Shown: piece by piece, positions 7,876 to 11,014 of the stretch
How the letters are laid out: each line of letters opens with the position of its first letter
Position numbering within the stretch: position 1 is the stretch's first letter
NCBI GenBank assembly: GCA_028875175.1
Contig: JAPPFO010000109.1
Location: 1-11,014, forward strand
Reading direction: 5' to 3'
Length of the DNA: 11,014 nt
Source of the DNA: Chloroflexota bacterium
Lineage (GTDB): Bacteria > Chloroflexota > UBA11872
The notes under the pieces: generated by a model
Database searches by the model: none
What the model saw: the letters and a program-made list of their open reading frames with translations, nothing else
What the model was told of the DNA's origin: nothing
Position numbers and translations under genes: made by a program

Positions 7876-8328
7876 CTAGGACTCACGTAGCTTAAATACC
7901 GCTTCAATCTCACAGGGAATGTCCATCGGAAGTGTGCTGCAACCTACGGCCGAACGTGTATGGCGGCCGGCCTCGCCAAAGACGTCCTGCATCAGTTCGG
8001 AGCAGCCGTTGACCACCAGGTGCACACCGGACTCTGACGGCGCCGCGTTGACGAATCCCACGACCTTGATTACCCGCTCCACCTCGTCGAGGCTGCCCAC
8101 GGCCTTGCGGACCTGCGCCAGGATGTTCAGCCCCGAATCGCGGGCAGCCCTCGCGCCCGTTTCGATGTCATAGTCCTCGCCAACCCGGCCGCACCAATCG
8201 CCGCCCGGCGGCTGGCCCGCTATCCACAGCAAATCGCCAGTACGCAACGCCGGGACGTATGCCGCCATTGGCGTTGGCGCTTGAGGCAGCGTGATGCCAA
8301 GTTCGCCTAAACGAGCTTCATGCGACAC
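7876..8328 (-). CDS. RidA/YjgF/YER057c/UK114-family protein
   Basis: A small cytoplasmic protein of 150 residues. It opens with an ARLGELGITLPQAPTP stretch (residues 5-20), continues with TGDLLWIAGQ (30-39), and ends with RSAVGCSTLPMDIP (125-138) and IEAVFKL (141-147). This layout matches a RidA-related subgroup slightly longer than the roughly 130-residue canonical RidA. Arg125 corresponds to the arginine that binds the carboxylate of 2-aminoacrylate in imine-deaminating members, so deaminase activity is possible; many Rid subgroups have lost or changed activity. The start is a GTG at 8328 supported by a very good Shine-Dalgarno (GGTGATC). Codon use differs strongly from its neighbours, with TTA, CTT, ATA, GTA and CAA all present, so this gene may have arrived separately. 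No threonine or serine dehydratase gene, the usual source of 2-aminoacrylate, is adjacent. Confidence 0.88.
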   Translation of the reverse strand: MSHEARLGELGITLPQAPTPMAAYVPALRTGDLLWIAGQPPGGDWCGRVGEDYDIETGARAARDSGLNILAQVRKAVGSLDEVERVIKVVGFVNAAPSESGVHLVVNGCSELMQDVFGEAGRHTRSAVGCSTLPMDIPCEIEAVFKLRES

Positions 8329-8330
8329 AG

Positions 8331-8340
8331 ATCACCTTCT
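8331..8340 (-). promoter_or_regulatory. Strong ribosome binding site deciding a GTG start (RidA-family gene)
   Basis: Reading the minus strand, AGAAGGTGATCT runs straight into the GTG codon at 8328. GGTGATC matches the complement of the 16S rRNA 3' end over seven bases. This supports the GTG start over the nearby ATG at 8321, which is in another frame. Confidence 0.65.
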
Positions 8341-8344
8341 CCAA

Positions 8345-8371
8345 GGCGAGATCGCCGATAGGTCGATTGTA
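8345..8371 (-). promoter_or_regulatory. Possible -10 element and small palindrome upstream of the RidA-family gene
   Basis: On the minus strand TACAAT (plus 8366-8371) matches the -10 consensus at 5 of 6 positions and would start a transcript near 8359 with a leader of about 30 nt. No good -35 is visible at 16-19 bp. Just downstream is GGCGA-GA-TCGCC (8345-8356), a 12-bp interrupted palindrome that could be a small operator or chance in GC-rich DNA. Confidence 0.25.
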
Positions 8372-8462
8372 AGCGGATCGTCGCGCCTTCGTCTTTGAGC
8401 GCGTCAGTAGTACCGGACTTCAGCGATCCCGGATACATGGGATGCAACGAATACGGGGCATG

Positions 8463-9263
8463 TTACGAACCAGCGGTGACGGTCCAGAGCTGTTTCAGGC
8501 TGGTTCCGGGGACGGTGGGGAAGGGGTTGAAGTGGGTCAGGTTGGTGCAGGTGAGGTTGGCGTTGGCGAGGGCGGCGCGGATGTCGGATTCGGGGAACGA
8601 GCGGGCGGTGAGGGTGTCGCGGACGGTGGGGTGGCCGGGGCGCTCGATTTGCAGGTGCATGGTGGTTTGGGGGCCCGCCGACTCGAAGCGGCGGTGGAGG
8701 GTGAAGGCGGGGCCGTGTTCGGTGACGGGGGTGCGCCAGAGGGTCGCGAAGGCTTCCTGTGAGTTGAGATCGAAGACGAAGACGCCGCCAGGACGGAGGT
8801 GGGCGGCGACGCGTTTGAACGTGTGGGTGAGGTCTTCGGGGTCGAGCAGGTGGTTGAGGCTGGCGTAGAGGCAGGTGACGGCGTCGACGGGTTTGTGGGT
8901 GTCGAAGGTGCGCATATCGGCTTCGATAAAGGTGATGGGGCGGCCGGCGGCGCGCATCCGGGCCTGGTGGAGCATGGCGGCAGAGAGGTCGATGCCGATG
9001 ACGCGGGCGCCGCCGTGGGCCTGGAGGACGGCGTGGGTCCCGGTGCCGCAGGCGAGGTCGATAAGGGTTTGGGGGCGACCGACGTGGGCGGCGAGGCGCA
9101 GGTTGACTCGGGGGGCGACGAGGATGGCGTATTCGAGGCCGTAGAGACGCTGCCAGGCGTCGTAGATTTCGGCGAACGCGGAGTAGGAGGGTGGGTCGCT
9201 TGGGGTCTTTGCGACGGGGCGCTTCTGGTGGCCTGGGGCTTGACTGCCCGGAAGACCCCTCAC
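8463..9263 (-). CDS. Class I SAM-dependent methyltransferase
   Basis: A Rossmann-fold methyltransferase of up to 266 residues; the substrate is unknown. Motif I, which binds S-adenosylmethionine, is LIDLACGTGTHA (67-78). The acidic residue that contacts the ribose is Asp92 in GIDLSAAML. EADMRTF (114-120) is motif III, VDAVTCLYASLNHL (126-139) is motif IV, and RPGGVFVFDLN (157-167) is motif V. The YSAFAEIYDAW segment (27-37) is the usual entry helix. This matches the Methyltransf_11/25 type that acts on small molecules. The only start codon in frame near the N-terminus is the GTG at 9263. It lacks a Shine-Dalgarno and gives about 25 unconserved residues, and it abuts a strong hairpin (9265-9289), so the start is uncertain. 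Wobble positions are nearly all C. The upstream neighbour on the same strand ends 110 bp away. Confidence 0.87.
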   Translation of the reverse strand: MRGLPGSQAPGHQKRPVAKTPSDPPSYSAFAEIYDAWQRLYGLEYAILVAPRVNLRLAAHVGRPQTLIDLACGTGTHAVLQAHGGARVIGIDLSAAMLHQARMRAAGRPITFIEADMRTFDTHKPVDAVTCLYASLNHLLDPEDLTHTFKRVAAHLRPGGVFVFDLNSQEAFATLWRTPVTEHGPAFTLHRRFESAGPQTTMHLQIERPGHPTVRDTLTARSFPESDIRAALANANLTCTNLTHFNPFPTVPGTSLKQLWTVTAGS

Positions 9264-9264
9264 C

Positions 9265-9289
9265 GATTTCGGCCGAAGACGGCCGAATC
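9265..9289. repeat. Strong GC-rich hairpin before the methyltransferase gene
   Basis: GATTTCGGCCG and CGGCCGAATC form a 10-bp stem with a one-base bulge and an AAGA loop. It lies just upstream of the annotated methyltransferase start and 85 bp after the stop codon of the upstream gene on the same strand. It could be a terminator for that gene, a leader structure, or part of a dispersed intergenic repeat together with the hairpin at 9292-9309. Confidence 0.5.
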
Positions 9290-9291
9290 TG

Positions 9292-9309
9292 CCTCTCCCC
9301 TCGGAGAGG
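9292..9309. repeat. Second hairpin in the same gap
   Basis: CCTCTCC and GGAGAGG form a perfect 7-bp stem with a four-base CCTC loop, two bases beyond the hairpin at 9265-9289. Paired hairpins of this kind in a gap between genes resemble REP-like intergenic elements, but no second copy was seen in this window. Confidence 0.45.
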
Positions 9310-9373
9310 GTGAAGATCGGCGTTCCGCGGCGCCAGCTGACGCTACCAACGGCAGCGGTCCCGAGGCGGGGGG

Positions 9374-9916
9374 TTAGTCCTGGAGCCAGGTGGGGATGTC
9401 GCCGGTGGCGGTGGCGTCGGCCCAGGATTTGGAGGTGTCGGCGAGGTTGTCGCCCTGGAGGGTTTCGGTGACGAGGAGGGGGGCGCGGACGCCGCCGTCG
9501 GTGATGACGAGGGACTTGGCGACGACGGCGCCGGTGGCGCGGACGTTGAGGACGGCCTGGACGCGGTGCGCCTCAATGCGGTCGGCACGGACGGTCTTGC
9601 CGCTGACGCTGATGGCCTGCATGAGGCCGACGACTTCGATTTCCTTGTCGGACGAAACGACGGCGCCCTGAGCCTCAAGGGTCTCGCCGTAGATGGCGGC
9701 GTCGACGATGGTGTCGCCGGAGACGTGGAGCTGATCGCCTTCAACGATGATGCGGAAGCCGGGGAAGATGATGGGGGTGTCGACCCGGGTCGTGGCTGCG
9801 GGGATGCGGAGGATGTTCTGGCCGTCGATTTCCTCGGTGGTGGCGCCCTCAGGGACGATGGAGCCGCGCGGCGAGTCGACAGACTTGATTTCCTGGTAGA
9901 AGACGTCGCCGGTCAT
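9374..9916 (-). CDS. Hypothetical protein with beta-helix-like (bactofilin-like) repeat pattern
   Basis: I cannot name this 180-residue protein. It has no signal peptide, membrane segment or cysteine. From about residue 55 to 155 it shows short hydrophobic strands separated by Gly/Asp/Ala turns at intervals of roughly 6-12 residues. Examples are FRIIVEGDQLHVSGDTIVD (54-72), AVVSSDKEIEVVG (85-97), AISVSGKTVRADRIEAH (101-117) and AVVAKSLVITDGG (130-142). This pattern is what a right-handed parallel beta-helix, as in bactofilins (polymer-forming cytoskeletal proteins), looks like in sequence, but I do not see the exact bactofilin consensus. The N-terminal 50 residues and the Trp-containing tail (residues 160-180) are outside the repeat. 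The ATG at 9916 has GGAG 8 nt upstream on the minus strand. Codons end almost always in C or G. Neighbours give no functional hint. Confidence 0.7.
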   Translation of the reverse strand: MTGDVFYQEIKSVDSPRGSIVPEGATTEEIDGQNILRIPAATTRVDTPIIFPGFRIIVEGDQLHVSGDTIVDAAIYGETLEAQGAVVSSDKEIEVVGLMQAISVSGKTVRADRIEAHRVQAVLNVRATGAVVAKSLVITDGGVRAPLLVTETLQGDNLADTSKSWADATATGDIPTWLQD

Positions 9917-9990
9917 GAGTGGGGCTCCGGGTAGGTTTCCCCGGTAAGGATAGCGAGTGAGGGCTAAGGGGTACGGGCAGCGGTGGGCGC

Positions 9991-10022
9991 AGAGAGCAGA
10001 ACGGGGAACGGAGGGGCTCTCT
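9991..10022 (-). terminator. Candidate hairpin after the hydroxyacid dehydrogenase gene
   Basis: AGAGAGC (9991-9997) and GCTCTCT (10016-10022) form a 7-bp stem around an 18-nt loop, starting 5 nt after the stop codon of the minus-strand dehydrogenase gene. Its position suits a terminator or mRNA end-stabiliser. The large loop and lack of a T-run keep confidence low. Confidence 0.3.
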
Positions 10023-10027
10023 TGGTG

Positions 10028-10984
10028 TCAGTTGATGCGCCAGTGGGGTGGGTGGTTGTGGAGGACGCGGTGGATTTCGGCGGCGCAGTGGGCGGCGGTG
10101 CGGATGTTGGTTTGGATGGTGATGCCGGCGACGTGGGGGGAGAAGAGGCAGTTGGGGGCCTGGAGGAGGGGGCTGCCGGTGGGGGGTTCGTGTTCGAAGA
10201 CGTCGATGGCGGCGCCGGCGATGGTTCCCTGGTTGAGGGCAACGGCCAAGGCCGATTCGTCGACGACGGGGCCGCGGCAGGTGTTGACGAGGATGGCGCC
10301 AGGGCGCATCTGACTCAGGCGTTGGGCGTTGATGAGGTGGCGGGTCTGGGGGGTGAGGGGGGTGTGGAGGGTGACAATGTCGGCGCGCTGGAGGAGTTCG
10401 TCGAGCGAATCGACGGGTTGGCCGCCGTGGTCGCGGACGACGCTGGCGGGGACGAAGGGGTCGTAGACGAGGCCCTGCATGTCCATCCCGATCGTGAAGG
10501 CGCGGAGGACGCGGAGGCCGACGCGGCCGCTGCCGATGATGCCGATAGTGCGGCCGGCGATTTCGTGGGCGGGCAGGTCGCCGCTGTGGCGCCAGCCGCC
10601 GGCGCGGACGAGGCGGTCGCGGTCGGGGATGCGCTTGAGGAGGGCGAGGGCGGCGGCGACGGTGAATTCGGCGACGGAGGCGGCGTTGGCCTCGGGGGTG
10701 AAGCAGACGGGGATGCCGCGGCGGGTGGCGTGATCGACATCGATGCTGTCGACGCCGACGCCGTGTTTCTGGATGCAGCGGAGGTTGGGGGCGGCGTCGA
10801 TGACGGCGGCGGTGACGGGGGCGACGCGGACGAGGATGGCGTTGGCGGCGGGGGCGACGGCGAGGATGGCGGGTTCATCGGGGCGCTCGGGGCGGATGAC
10901 GTGGGCGAAATCTTCGAGAGCGTCGATGCCGCCGTGGTGGATGGGTTCGGTGACGAGGACGTTGGGGCGCTGGGTAGCTGTCAT
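10028..10984 (-). CDS. D-isomer-specific 2-hydroxyacid dehydrogenase (phosphoglycerate dehydrogenase-like)
   Basis: An NAD(P)-dependent oxidoreductase of 318 residues that interconverts a 2-keto acid and a D-2-hydroxy acid in the cytoplasm. The cofactor domain carries GSGRVG (151-156), with Asp175 at the end of the following strand, which favours NAD over NADP. The catalytic triad is present: Arg237 in NTCRGPVVDE, Glu266 in DVFEHEPP and His284 in SPHVAG. The substrate loop KHGVGVDSID (73-82) is of the phosphoglycerate dehydrogenase type. It lacks the C-terminal ACT domain of full SerA, and hydroxypyruvate/glyoxylate reductases share the same motifs, so I give no symbol. The ATG at 10984 puts the Rossmann domain at normal spacing; the upstream DNA is C-rich on the coding strand and shows no Shine-Dalgarno. 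Codons end in C almost throughout. Glyoxylate reduction would connect it to the glcEF-like pair in this window, but that is speculative. Confidence 0.9.
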   Translation of the reverse strand: MTATQRPNVLVTEPIHHGGIDALEDFAHVIRPERPDEPAILAVAPAANAILVRVAPVTAAVIDAAPNLRCIQKHGVGVDSIDVDHATRRGIPVCFTPEANAASVAEFTVAAALALLKRIPDRDRLVRAGGWRHSGDLPAHEIAGRTIGIIGSGRVGLRVLRAFTIGMDMQGLVYDPFVPASVVRDHGGQPVDSLDELLQRADIVTLHTPLTPQTRHLINAQRLSQMRPGAILVNTCRGPVVDESALAVALNQGTIAGAAIDVFEHEPPTGSPLLQAPNCLFSPHVAGITIQTNIRTAAHCAAEIHRVLHNHPPHWRIN

Positions 10985-11014
10985 ACGGGGAGGGGGTCGA
11001 TGGGGGGCCGGGCG

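Noticed and set aside
8799..9377. Plus-strand Gly/Val/Glu-rich open frame
   Set aside because: It lies opposite the methyltransferase motifs. Its odd composition is the complement of C-ending codons.
9343..9744. Minus-strand Pro/Ser/Ala-rich open frame overlapping the beta-helix-like gene
   Set aside because: Low-complexity composition expected from frame-shifted reading of C-rich wobble codons; it has no ribosome binding site.
10315..10878. Second Pro/Ser-rich minus-strand frame inside the dehydrogenase gene
   Set aside because: The overlapping frame contains the complete cofactor and catalytic motifs of the dehydrogenase, so this is a shadow.
10028..10984. Naming the dehydrogenase serA
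   Set aside because: It lacks the regulatory ACT domain, and glyoxylate/hydroxypyruvate reductases share the same motifs.
1..11014. tRNA, rRNA, CRISPR, insertion sequence, phage or toxin-antitoxin system
   Set aside because: No cloverleaf, spaced repeats, transposase, integrase or paired small genes were seen. All intergenic gaps are shorter than 140 bp.

Overview
The window is GC-rich bacterial chromosome packed with ordinary metabolic genes. There are no RNA genes, insertion sequences, CRISPR arrays or phage genes. I cannot fix the taxon from sequence alone. The high GC, a short threonine synthase next to homoserine dehydrogenase, and a glcE/glcF-type pair would fit an uncultured Chloroflexota (Dehalococcoidia/SAR202-like) or a similar environmental lineage, but this is only a guess.

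Left block (1-3354, + strand): the 3' part of an AI-2E-family membrane permease, then a two-gene threonine operon. Homoserine dehydrogenase (hom) and threonine synthase (thrC) overlap by 4 bp (ATGA). No homoserine kinase gene lies between or beside them.

Middle block (3385-7848): pantothenate synthetase (panC, - strand) converges on thrC, with a small perfect hairpin in the 30-bp gap. It diverges over a 53-bp gap from a + strand cluster. That cluster encodes a GlcE-like FAD-binding oxidase subunit, a GlcF-like iron-sulfur subunit, and a single-pass membrane protein whose outer part looks like a discoidin/F5/8-type beta-sandwich. The first gene of the cluster has a promoter-like -35/-10 pair so close to its ATG that a leaderless mRNA is possible. 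The FAD and Fe-S proteins probably form a membrane-associated 2-hydroxyacid (glycolate or lactate type) dehydrogenase, but no GlcD-type subunit is present here.

Right block (7876-10984, all - strand): a RidA/YjgF-family protein, a class I SAM-dependent methyltransferase, an unrecognised protein with a beta-helix-like (bactofilin-like) repeat pattern, and a D-isomer-specific 2-hydroxyacid dehydrogenase. Codon choice changes sharply along the window. The left and middle genes favour CTG/GTG/GCG, the RidA gene uses many A/T-ending codons, and the last three genes use C at almost every wobble position. This suggests the right block was assembled from segments of different history. I see no convincing novel multi-gene system. 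The most interesting items are the unrecognised beta-helix-like protein, the discoidin-like membrane protein behind glcEF, the missing glcD and thrB partners, and the compositional mosaic.
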